Assembly: GCF_900109295.1 (NCBI RefSeq)
Contig: NZ_FOIZ01000001.1
Span: 1,364,001-1,428,000, forward strand
DNA: 64,000 bases
Reading direction: 5' to 3'
Source of the DNA: Cognatiyoonia koreensis
Lineage (GTDB): Bacteria > Pseudomonadota > Alphaproteobacteria > Rhodobacterales > Rhodobacteraceae
This document shows, one piece after another, positions 44,438-52,382 of the stretch. The number at the start of each line of letters is the position of its first letter. Within the stretch, counting starts at the first letter, position 1. The translations under genes were made by a program, and so were the position numbers. The notes under the pieces are model-generated. The model made no database searches and had not been told where the DNA came from. It was given only the letters and a program-made list of their open reading frames with translations.

Positions 44438-45145
44438 TTAAAGCCACGCACCGATATCGCTGACCTCAGGACGAAAATACGCGATGATGCGCCCCTCCTC
44501 CGTTTCAGGTCCGCGCCATGGCGCGACACCGTGCACAAGGTGACGATGTAGAAACGTCGCCTGCCCAACAGTCACCGAAAGTTCGATTCGCGCGCACGTA
44601 TCAAATACGCGCCGACGCGCGGATTGGTACACATCCGTAAGGTCCACATCGCCCCACGCGGCCGACGGGACACCCGCCAGTGCATCGTTAAACGCAGCGC
44701 GCATGATCAGATGGCTCCCTTCCCAAACAACCAAAGGGGATGCCGTCACGCGATTGAGCGGGACGCCAAGGATGAACGCATGCGGTTCGCGCAGATAACG
44801 CCGGCGTTGCGACCCAACCGGCAACAACCCGTCTACATGGGCCGCATCACGACGCTTGCGAAATGCATGGGCGGCGTCGCTTTCATCTGCATCCTGTCGC
44901 GGATAGCCGGGATAGACGATGGACACCTGGGCGCAATGCCAGTGCGGTGCCATCGCCCTGTGCGGCCAGACAACGTCGCCCACGCTCCCGTCAGGGGCGT
45001 TGTCGAGTGCGTCGACACCAACGAACCACGTCGCCCTGTGTCGCCGCGCGGTCGTATCAAGGGATTTCACCTTTCTGTAAGCCGCCCGCGCCCAGTCCAC
45101 CAAAGCCGGATCGTGATCCCAGATCGCAAACCCGGGCGCTACCAC
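44438..45145 (-). CDS. Phytanoyl-CoA dioxygenase-like Fe(II)/2-oxoglutarate oxygenase
   Basis: A 235-residue protein with the elements of an Fe/2OG oxygenase: H-V-D (in DAAHVDGLLPV) as the H-x-D facial ligands, the distal His in FLHRHLVHGVAPWRG, and an Arg in GRIIAYFRPEV for binding 2-oxoglutarate. The substrate is unknown. I chose GTG 45145 (VVAPGFAIWDHD), with AAGG upstream, because it overlaps the TauE stop by 7 bp; the longer frame would extend far into the TauE gene. Confidence 0.75.
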   Translation of the reverse strand: MVAPGFAIWDHDPALVDWARAAYRKVKSLDTTARRHRATWFVGVDALDNAPDGSVGDVVWPHRAMAPHWHCAQVSIVYPGYPRQDADESDAAHAFRKRRDAAHVDGLLPVGSQRRRYLREPHAFILGVPLNRVTASPLVVWEGSHLIMRAAFNDALAGVPSAAWGDVDLTDVYQSARRRVFDTCARIELSVTVGQATFLHRHLVHGVAPWRGPETEEGRIIAYFRPEVSDIGAWL

Positions 45146-45954
45146 CCGGCGACCTTGCGCAACATGTTCAGCGCCACAATGATCAGGAACAAACCAAAGA
45201 CGCGTTTCAAAGGCTTGGGATCCATCCGGTGCGCCAACGCTGCACCCCAAGGGGCGGTAATCAGCGTCATCGCAATCACCAACCCGAATGCCACCAGATT
45301 GACCGCGCCAAAGGTCAGCGGCGGTGCGACGGCCATTTCAACGGTCAGAAAGCCGATGACCGACGGGACAGCGATGATTACGCCAAACCCTGCCGCCGTC
45401 GCGACAGCGCGGTGGATCGGCACGTTGTAAAGACTCATCACCGGCACCCCAAAAGATCCACCGCCGATGCCCATCAGAACAGACAGAAATCCCAAAGCAG
45501 GCGAAAGCAGTGCCCGGGCGACGCCAACCGGCATAGAGTCCGCGATACGCCAATGTGATTTTCCAAATGTCATGTACAGGCCAACGACAATCGCCAGCCC
45601 GCCAAAAATGGCTTGCAACGCCCCTGATCGCAAAGAGGCGGCGATATAAAACCCGATCAATGCGCCCACAACGATTCCGGGGGCCCAGCCCTTGAGGATG
45701 TCCCAATCTACGGCACCCTTTTTGTTATGCGACATGACCGACCGGATCGACGTGACAATGATTGTGGCCAGCGATGTCGCCAGACACATCTGCATCAATT
45801 GCGGGCTGTCATACCCCAGAACGCTGAAAGCATAGAAGAATGCGGGCACAAGAACGATGCCGCCGCCCACGCCCAACAGCCCGGCAAGAACCCCGGCAAA
45901 TGCCCCAATGACAAGCAACATCAGCGCCATTGCGGCCAGTAATCCGAAATCCAT
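45139..45954 (-). CDS. Sulfite exporter TauE/SafE family permease
   Basis: A 271-residue membrane protein with eight or nine helices. The repeated TauE motif is seen as GLLGVGGGIVLVPAFFYAF near the N-terminus and GIGGGSFGVPVMSLYNVPIH in the second half. The family exports sulfite, sulfoacetate or other organosulfur anions; the exact substrate is unclear. It overlaps both dusA (1 bp) and the PhyH-like gene, so the three are cotranscribed. Confidence 0.9.
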   Translation of the reverse strand: MDFGLLAAMALMLLVIGAFAGVLAGLLGVGGGIVLVPAFFYAFSVLGYDSPQLMQMCLATSLATIIVTSIRSVMSHNKKGAVDWDILKGWAPGIVVGALIGFYIAASLRSGALQAIFGGLAIVVGLYMTFGKSHWRIADSMPVGVARALLSPALGFLSVLMGIGGGSFGVPVMSLYNVPIHRAVATAAGFGVIIAVPSVIGFLTVEMAVAPPLTFGAVNLVAFGLVIAMTLITAPWGAALAHRMDPKPLKRVFGLFLIIVALNMLRKVAGW

Positions 45955-46946
45955 CAGGCCGCCTTTTCCGTCACATATTCAAGTGCTTGCAATACAGTCT
46001 TCGTGTCAGCGTCGTCGCGATGCGCGTTTTCGGACAGATGACGGCGCCACATGCGCGCACCCGGTCGGCCCTGGAACATACCCAGCATGTGCCGAGTCAC
46101 CTGATGCAGCCGCCCGCCATTTTGCAAATGATCGGCGATATAGGGCAACATCAAATGCACAACCTCCTGCGCCGTGCGGCTCTCAGTCTTGCCAAAGAAA
46201 CGTCGGTCGACATCCAACAACGTATCAGACGGCGCATGATACGCGGCACGCCCGATCATGACGCCATCAAGACTCTCCAGGAACGTTTCGGCAGCGTCCA
46301 ATGTCTCAATCCCGCCGTTGACGGAAACATGAAGATGCGGGAACAAGGCCTTCATTTCATGAACTAATCCGTAATTCAGTGGTGGAATATCCCGATTCTC
46401 CTTGGGGGACAGACCCTGCAACCACGCCTTGCGCGCATGAATGGCAAAACGGTCGACGCCCGACGCGGACACCTCGGCAAGAAAGTCCGGCAAGACCTGC
46501 TCGGGCACCTGATCATCCACGCCGATACGGCATTTGACCGTCACCGGAATATCGACTGCCTGCATCATGGCCGCACAGGATTTGGCAACCAGGTCTGGCG
46601 TCTCCATCAATACGGCACCAAATGATCCCGATTGCACACGATCAGACGGGCACCCGCAGTTCAGGTTGATCTCGTCATAACCGAAATCCGCCGCGATCCG
46701 CGCGGCCTCTGCCAGCATCGCCGGATCAGACCCGCCAAGCTGGACAGCAACAGGATGCTCTGCCTGATTAAACCCAAGCAACCGTTGACGGTCGCCATGA
46801 ATAATCGCCGGTGCAGTCACCATCTCGGTGTAAAGCAAAGCGCACTGCGACATCAGGCGATGCAGGTAACGACAATGCCGATCCGTCCAGTCCATCATGG
46901 GCGCGACAGATAGTCTCGCTGCCGCGGTGGCTGCGTTGTTGGGCAT
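45954..46946 (-). CDS. dusA: tRNA-dihydrouridine(20/20a) synthase DusA
   Basis: A 330-residue FMN enzyme that reduces U20/U20a of tRNA. The TIM-barrel begins with RLSVAPMMDWTDRHCRYL; LNCGCPSDRVQSGSFGAVLM carries the catalytic Cys, and the later VKCRIGVDD and HARKAWLQGLSPKENRDIPP are DusA-specific. I chose ATG 46946 with AGGAGA upstream; an upstream extension is not family-like. Confidence 0.95.
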   Translation of the reverse strand: MPNNAATAAARLSVAPMMDWTDRHCRYLHRLMSQCALLYTEMVTAPAIIHGDRQRLLGFNQAEHPVAVQLGGSDPAMLAEAARIAADFGYDEINLNCGCPSDRVQSGSFGAVLMETPDLVAKSCAAMMQAVDIPVTVKCRIGVDDQVPEQVLPDFLAEVSASGVDRFAIHARKAWLQGLSPKENRDIPPLNYGLVHEMKALFPHLHVSVNGGIETLDAAETFLESLDGVMIGRAAYHAPSDTLLDVDRRFFGKTESRTAQEVVHLMLPYIADHLQNGGRLHQVTRHMLGMFQGRPGARMWRRHLSENAHRDDADTKTVLQALEYVTEKAA

Positions 46947-47013
46947 TCTTCGGTCTCCTATGGTCCAAGGGCCGGTTTGGGGGACCATGTCGCACACATA
47001 CTGCACACGAATT

Positions 47014-47029
47014 GGGGCAGTCCAGCCCC
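47014..47029 (-). terminator. Possible terminator after tcuA
   Basis: GGGGC-AGTCCA-GCCCC is a 5-bp perfect stem in the spacer between tcuA and dusA, both minus-strand. Only AATTC follows on the minus strand, so it is a weak candidate and lies 111 bp after the tcuA stop. Confidence 0.25.
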
Positions 47030-47139
47030 CGGGGCGCGAAGACTGACAAAGGCGACCGTTCCGTCGTTTGCAGAACGCTGTCGGTCATCAGCAGTGCAGC
47101 TTGCCTTAGGATCAAACATGCAGCGTAAAAGATACCAGC

Positions 47140-48612
47140 CTATACGCCTGCTGCCGCCCCGACCCCCGCTATGCGCCCAAAGACAGCGCCAGACGTCAAG
47201 CCAGATCCACCCGGATAGCCTTCGTAGAAAACGCCACCAACCATTTCCCCGGCGGCAAACAAACCAGCAATGGGCTTTTCATGATCGTCAAGCACCGCGC
47301 CACTCTCTGACACTTTCACCCCGCAATAGGTGAACGTAATGCCACCTGTCACGGGATAGGCCTTGAACGGTGGCGTATCGAGCCGTTGTGCCCAGTTGGA
47401 CTTGGCCAAAGGCAGTCCGCGCGTGTCTTTCCCGTCAAGCTTCGTTGGGTCAAACGCCACGTCCGCATTCACCGCATCGTTATAGGCAGTCAGCGTGTTC
47501 AGCGCCGCTTTGGCATCGACGCCATCAAGCTTTTCGCAAAGCGCCTCCAGCGTCTCTGCCTGCACATAATGCGCATCATGAAAGCTGTATTCGGCATAGA
47601 GCAATTCATCCACTTTGGCATCAAAGATCTGCCACGCGAAATGGCCCGGTTGGTCAAGCACGGCCTTGCCGAATTGCGCGTAGGTATAGTTGCGGAAATT
47701 CTCGCCCTCGTCGACAAACCGGTCGCCATCTGCGTTCAGCATCACCCCAAGGAAATAACAGATCTTCCGGTAATTCTTGCGTTCGGAAGCAGGCAGATCA
47801 AGGTTCGCGTAATCGGGCATATGCAGATCCATTGGCGTGGCGTGGCATCCATCGTCCAACCCGTTCTTTTGCGCTCCGATCTCGATCGCCATAGCTAACC
47901 CGTCACCAGTGTTCATTGGCGTGCCGCGCACCTTGGCCTTGTCCCAATGCCCGCCCATCCAGTCGCGGCGGCGCGCTTTACTGGCCTCGAAACCGCCGCA
48001 AGCAAGAATGACCGCGTCTGCTTTGATCACCTCTTCACCGATATTCACACCAGTAACTTGCCCGTATTCCACAATCAGTCCTGTCACTGCCGCATCATAG
48101 CGGATCACACCGCCAAGGCGTTCAAATGCCGCAAGCTCCATATCAAACAACCCAACCCCTTCGTTTTCCGCAGCCAGCGTCAGCCCGCCCCAAAATACGT
48201 GGCGTCCGTCTTTTTCGAAACTCTGGCGTGCATAGATTGGCTCGAATTTGACACCATGGCCACCTAGCCACTGCATCGCTGGCAGGCTTTGGTCAATCAG
48301 CCGCTTTTGTTCGTCTGACAAGGCCCGCCCGCCATTAAAGCCAAGCAGATCGTCGGCAAACTTGGCTTTGGTGTAGCCACCAAAATCCGTAACGGCGAGG
48401 CGTGGATCATTCGGATCCTTCAGCAATGGCAAGAGGTCGTCCGCATTATCATAGGCAAATCGCATGGCCCCGGCGGTGTATTTGGTATTCCCGCCCGCCA
48501 GGTCCTGATCCGCCTTTTCCAGCATCAGCACGCTTGCACCTGCTTCAAGGGCCGCGATTCCCGCACACATGGCCGCATTGCCCGACCCCACGACGACGAT
48601 CTGCTTTGACAT
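47140..48612 (-). CDS. tcuA: FAD-dependent tricarballylate dehydrogenase TcuA
   Basis: A 490-residue flavoprotein of the succinate dehydrogenase/fumarate reductase flavoprotein class. FAD-binding motifs are IVVVGSGNAAMCAGIAALEA and ILACGGFEASKARR at the middle, and a C-terminal GLFAAGEMVGGVFYEGYPGG. In Salmonella TcuA oxidises tricarballylate to cis-aconitate and passes electrons to TcuB; no tcuB gene is present here. I chose ATG 48612, with GAGGAG 8 nt upstream, over a TTG at 48618. It is divergent from a GntR gene with a palindromic operator between them. Confidence 0.88.
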   Translation of the reverse strand: MSKQIVVVGSGNAAMCAGIAALEAGASVLMLEKADQDLAGGNTKYTAGAMRFAYDNADDLLPLLKDPNDPRLAVTDFGGYTKAKFADDLLGFNGGRALSDEQKRLIDQSLPAMQWLGGHGVKFEPIYARQSFEKDGRHVFWGGLTLAAENEGVGLFDMELAAFERLGGVIRYDAAVTGLIVEYGQVTGVNIGEEVIKADAVILACGGFEASKARRRDWMGGHWDKAKVRGTPMNTGDGLAMAIEIGAQKNGLDDGCHATPMDLHMPDYANLDLPASERKNYRKICYFLGVMLNADGDRFVDEGENFRNYTYAQFGKAVLDQPGHFAWQIFDAKVDELLYAEYSFHDAHYVQAETLEALCEKLDGVDAKAALNTLTAYNDAVNADVAFDPTKLDGKDTRGLPLAKSNWAQRLDTPPFKAYPVTGGITFTYCGVKVSESGAVLDDHEKPIAGLFAAGEMVGGVFYEGYPGGSGLTSGAVFGRIAGVGAAAGV

Positions 48613-48639
48613 ATCCAATTCTCCTCTTTAGATACGCTA

Positions 48640-48657
48640 TGTATCCAAGCGGATACA
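48640..48657. promoter_or_regulatory. Palindromic GntR-type operator between tcuA and its regulator
   Basis: TGTATCC-AAGC-GGATACA is a perfect 7-4-7 inverted repeat lying 28 bp before the tcuA start and 22 bp before the divergent GntR start. An overlapping ATAC-N5-GTAT at 48632-48644 adds a third half-site. It is well placed for the FCD-type GntR protein to repress both genes. Confidence 0.65.
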
Positions 48658-48678
48658 ATTTGGAAAGTGTGAATTCAG

Positions 48679-49323
48679 ATGACGACTGATCTAACGGATT
48701 TGTCTCAGGGCGAGGTGGCTTTTGCCAAGCTGATGCAAGCGATTGAAACCGGCGTTTATCAGCCCGGCGACCGGCTTCGCGAGGTCGAGATCGCCGAACG
48801 CCTGTCTCTGTCCCGCACACCCATCCGCGAAGCACTGCGCAAACTCGAGGCTGAAAAAATCGTCGAACACCGCCCCCGCGTCGGTGCCGTAATCCGCCGC
48901 CTTGGGCAGACCGAGGTCGTCGAGCTTTATGAAATGCGCCTCGTACTGGAACGTACCGCCGCCGAGATGGCTGCAAAGCACAGTCTGGCGGCAGAGGTCG
49001 ATGCCCTTACCGCATTGAATGACGACATTGGCAAGCAGGGGGACGATGCCCCCCGTGCCGCAGCCATCAATCAGAAGTTCCATCGCGCTATCTATCTGGC
49101 CGGGCGTAACCGTTTCCTATTGGATGCGGCACGGGCAATGAACAACGCGTTGCTCTTGCTGGGGCCCACAACCTTGGCAGATGCAGAGCGTATAGCGACA
49201 GTGACCCGGCAACACGCACAGATCATCGCCGCGATCAGTGCGGGTGATATACAAAGCGCGGGGGCCGCGGCAGAGGACCATCTTCAGACGTCATTGCGCT
49301 ATCGCCTGAAAGTCATGCGCTGA
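48679..49323 (+). CDS. GntR family regulator (FCD/VanR-type)
   Basis: A 214-residue regulator. The N-terminal GntR winged helix is seen in IETGVYQPGDRLREVEIAER then LSRTPIREALRKLEAEKIVE. The C-terminal FCD domain contains YEMRLVLERTAAEMAA, the D/H metal-binding positions NQKFHRAIYLAGRN, and a final HLQTSLRYR. It is divergent from tcuA and coupled to an AbrB-type membrane protein (TGATG). Repression relieved by a tricarboxylate is inferred. Confidence 0.92.
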   Translation: MTTDLTDLSQGEVAFAKLMQAIETGVYQPGDRLREVEIAERLSLSRTPIREALRKLEAEKIVEHRPRVGAVIRRLGQTEVVELYEMRLVLERTAAEMAAKHSLAAEVDALTALNDDIGKQGDDAPRAAAINQKFHRAIYLAGRNRFLLDAARAMNNALLLLGPTTLADAERIATVTRQHAQIIAAISAGDIQSAGAAAEDHLQTSLRYRLKVMR

Positions 49324-50351
49324 TGCTGCGTGTCGCCATCACTCACGGCATTGCAGGGCTTGGCGTGCTGGCGTTTCATCTGCTCGCCCTGCCTTTGCCA
49401 TGGCTACTTGGGCCGATTACAGCCTGTCTGCTTGCGGCTTTGATGGGTGTGCCAATGAAAAGCATCCCGTTCTTGAACAACGCCATGCGCTCAATTCTTG
49501 GGGTCGCGGTCGGTGCGACGTTCACCACCGCATTGGTTATAAGCATGGCAGGCTACTGGCCGACGTTACTCTTGGTGCCTGTCATGGTTTTCCTGATCGG
49601 CCTTGTCGGGGTCCCCTACTTTCAGCGTCTCTGGGGCTTTGACTTTGCCACAAGTTACTATTCCGCGATGCCCGGTGGCTTGCAGGATATGCTCTTGTTT
49701 GGCGAAGAAGCCGGCGGCGATGTGCGCGCCTTGTCCTTAATCCACGCAACGCGGGTCATGGTGATCGTGGTGGCCTTGCCCTTTATACTGAAAGGGTACT
49801 GGGGCGTTGATCTAAACAACCCGCCAGGCGTTCCGACAGCGAATCTCCCTGTTTCACAGCTGGCCCTGATGGTCGTTGCGGGATTGGCGGGCTGGCAAAT
49901 TGCCAAAGCGGTCGGATTGTTCGGGGCTTCGATCCTTGGGCCAATGATCCTCGCCGGCATTCTTGCGCTGACCGGCGTCCTGCAATACCGCCCGCCGGCC
50001 GAGGCAATCTGGGCCGCACAGTTCTTTATCGGCATGACGGTGGGAACGAAATACGCTGGTGTCACAGGTCACGAGGTCCGCCGCGATGTCGCCGCCGCTC
50101 TTGGATTTTGCGTGATCTTGTTGTTCCTTTCGGCGTTGTTCGTCGAGGTGATCAACCTGTTTGCATTGGCACCGCCAATGGAAACTTTGCTGGCCTTCGC
50201 CCCCGGCGGACAGGCGGAAATGACGGTGCTGGCGCTCATTGCCGGGGCCGATATGGCCTTTGTCATTGCCCATCACGTCTTGCGGATTGTGACTGTAATC
50301 GTGGGGGCACCAATCGCCGCACGGCTCTTTAATGGACGACCTCTGGGTTGA
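49323..50351 (+). CDS. AbrB-family (membrane) protein
   Basis: A 342-residue membrane protein with about ten helices made of two repeats, each with PWLLGPI- and GASILGPMILA-type motifs. It matches the TIGR03082/AbrB duplication family, formerly called ammonia monooxygenase-like. Despite the name it is no DNA-binding protein. Related genes often lie near tricarboxylate and other organic-acid loci, and a transport role is suspected. It overlaps the convergent hydroxyacid dehydrogenase gene by 23 bp. Confidence 0.85.
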   Translation: MLRVAITHGIAGLGVLAFHLLALPLPWLLGPITACLLAALMGVPMKSIPFLNNAMRSILGVAVGATFTTALVISMAGYWPTLLLVPVMVFLIGLVGVPYFQRLWGFDFATSYYSAMPGGLQDMLLFGEEAGGDVRALSLIHATRVMVIVVALPFILKGYWGVDLNNPPGVPTANLPVSQLALMVVAGLAGWQIAKAVGLFGASILGPMILAGILALTGVLQYRPPAEAIWAAQFFIGMTVGTKYAGVTGHEVRRDVAAALGFCVILLFLSALFVEVINLFALAPPMETLLAFAPGGQAEMTVLALIAGADMAFVIAHHVLRIVTVIVGAPIAARLFNGRPLG

Positions 50352-51297
50352 TCACATGGATCGGGTCGCCTGCGGCATAAGCATTGATCTGGTCGAAGAT
50401 ATCACTGAATTGCAGGTCGAATTCATCCTCTGTGACATAGCCAATGTGCGGCGTGGGCAGCACGTTTTGATGCGTCAGCAGGATGTTGTGAGTGTCCCGC
50501 ATCGGCTCTGCGTCAAAGACATCAACAGCGGCATGGATGCGCCCTCTGGCGATTTCAGCCTCCAGTACGCCGGGGGCAATCAGGCCGCTGCGCGATGTGT
50601 TCACCAGCAAACTACGCGGTGCCATCGCAGCAAGGTCAGCGGCGGTGATGATCCCCTTCGTGGTCGGCTTCAGTCGGACGTGCAGGCTGACGACGTCTGA
50701 GGTCTCAAAGAAGGCCTCCCGGCTTTCGGCCACATTGCATCCATCGGCCTGCGCCCGCGCGCGCCCCGCATCCGAGGCCCACCATTGCACGTTCATACCG
50801 ATCGCCTCGGCATAGCCTGCGACGGCCTGTGCGATACGTCCGTAACCATAAAGCCCGAGGGTGCGCCCCCGCAGGGTTCGCCCAACGCCCATCTGCCAAT
50901 CGCCCGCGCGGATGCTGGCGACTTGCTGCGGGATCTGCCGGAAGCTGGCAAGGATCAGCGAAAGGGTCATCTCGGCCGCCGCATAAGACGGCGTGTCAGA
51001 GTGCATATTCGAACAAAGCATTACCCCATTGTCAGTGCAGGCCTGCACGTCGATATGCGGATAAACGCTGCGTTGGCTGATCAGTTGCAGGTTAGGCAGA
51101 CGGGTCAGCAGCTCCGCCCCGATCTTGGTGCGTTCCCGGAACAGAACCAGCGCCTCGGCATCCTGAACCCGCGCGGCAAGCTTTTCTGGGTCCGGTTCGT
51201 GATCCGTCCAGACGGTGACATCATGGTCGGCCAGTTCGTCAAAACACGGCAGCCCGCGCAACGTGTCGAACCAATCGTCAAGAATATGAACCTTCAT
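50329..51297 (-). CDS. D-2-hydroxyacid dehydrogenase family protein
   Basis: A 322-residue NAD-dependent dehydrogenase. The dinucleotide-binding motif is LGLYGYGRIAQAVAGYAEAI; catalytic Arg and His are placed in LLVNTSRSGLI and VLPTPHIGYVTEDEF, with the usual Glu in between. It reduces a 2-oxo acid or oxidises the hydroxy acid; the substrate is unknown but likely derived from the tricarboxylate imported by the operon. I chose ATG 51297 (MKVHILDDW), overlapping prpF by ATGA. Confidence 0.88.
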   Translation of the reverse strand: MKVHILDDWFDTLRGLPCFDELADHDVTVWTDHEPDPEKLAARVQDAEALVLFRERTKIGAELLTRLPNLQLISQRSVYPHIDVQACTDNGVMLCSNMHSDTPSYAAAEMTLSLILASFRQIPQQVASIRAGDWQMGVGRTLRGRTLGLYGYGRIAQAVAGYAEAIGMNVQWWASDAGRARAQADGCNVAESREAFFETSDVVSLHVRLKPTTKGIITAADLAAMAPRSLLVNTSRSGLIAPGVLEAEIARGRIHAAVDVFDAEPMRDTHNILLTHQNVLPTPHIGYVTEDEFDLQFSDIFDQINAYAAGDPIHVINPEVVH

Positions 51298-52382
51298 CGC
51301 GCCCACACTCCACGCGGGACCATCACCTCGCCACGCGCAAGCAGCCTCGCAGTGCGCACCAACCCGGCAGAGCGCAGATCGATGCCATCAGCCGTCAGGT
51401 CATAGTCCACCAACACGTCAATCTGCCCGCTGGCGTGTTCCAGTGTGATGGTCGCGGGCCGATCGTTTGACCGGGCAGCCATCCCCTCGGCCACAGTTCC
51501 CGGCGTCAGCACGCAGCTTGCAAGGCATTGCGCCCCTGTCACGGCCATTGTTGGGTGCGCTTTCCAAGGCATGAAATAGCGCGCCGCGATGGTGCCGCCG
51601 TCGTGCGCGGGCGCAAGCAGGCCGAACTTGGGCGTCACGGACTGGCCGACGTTCGCGATGCCCATTGCCTCTCCTGCCTTGATCCGCACCGCCTCCATCG
51701 CAGCGAAGAAATCGGTGTTGTCGTTCAGCGCTTCGGCGCTTTCATATCCGGTGAGCCCAAAGCTTTCAGCCTTGGCGATGACCATGGGCATTGCGACGTC
51801 CATGCAGGTCACGTCCACGTCGTTGAAAGTATCGACCAGATTGCCTGTCGGCAGGAAAGCACCCGTTGCACCACCGACAGTGTCCATGAATTGCAGGGCT
51901 ACTGGCGCTGCTGTGCCGGGTACGCCGTCAATGGCGGCAGCACCGTCATAAACAACGCCTTCGGGCGATGTTTGAACTTTGGCGACGACGCGTGCACCTG
52001 TGTTGACAGCATGGATATTCACCGTCGTCTCTGGCCCTGTCGCAGGTATCAGCCCCATGTCGATGGCCGCTGGACCTACGCCGGATAGGATATTGCCGCA
52101 TGTGGGTTTGAAATCGACAATGCGATCTTCGACGCTGACTTGCGCAAAGAAATAGTCGATATCGGCCCAATCGTCGCTCGATCTTGACAGCATCGCGACC
52201 TTCGTCGTCACCGCGTTGCCCCCACCGATCCCGTCGATGTTCAGCGGATGACCAGAGCCGACCATGGCGATCAGAACCTCGGCCAATGTCTCCAGATTCT
52301 CGGGCAGGTCCGCCCGGTTCAGATAAGGCCCGCGCGAGGTACCACCGCGCATGAACAGGAAAGGGATCACTGTCTGGGTCAT
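51294..52382 (-). CDS. PrpF-family isomerase (4-oxalomesaconate tautomerase/aconitate isomerase-like)
   Basis: A 362-residue PrpF family protein of the diaminopimelate-epimerase fold. Family features are FLFMRGGTSRGPYLNRADLP near the N-terminus and the likely catalytic Cys in FKPTCGNILSGVGPAAID. Members isomerise 2-methyl-trans-aconitate, trans-aconitate or 4-oxalomesaconate. In a tricarboxylate-uptake operon it may convert an imported trans-aconitate-like acid. It overlaps tctA/B by ATGA and the dehydrogenase by ATGA. Confidence 0.85.
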   Translation of the reverse strand: MTQTVIPFLFMRGGTSRGPYLNRADLPENLETLAEVLIAMVGSGHPLNIDGIGGGNAVTTKVAMLSRSSDDWADIDYFFAQVSVEDRIVDFKPTCGNILSGVGPAAIDMGLIPATGPETTVNIHAVNTGARVVAKVQTSPEGVVYDGAAAIDGVPGTAAPVALQFMDTVGGATGAFLPTGNLVDTFNDVDVTCMDVAMPMVIAKAESFGLTGYESAEALNDNTDFFAAMEAVRIKAGEAMGIANVGQSVTPKFGLLAPAHDGGTIAARYFMPWKAHPTMAVTGAQCLASCVLTPGTVAEGMAARSNDRPATITLEHASGQIDVLVDYDLTADGIDLRSAGLVRTARLLARGEVMVPRGVWAR

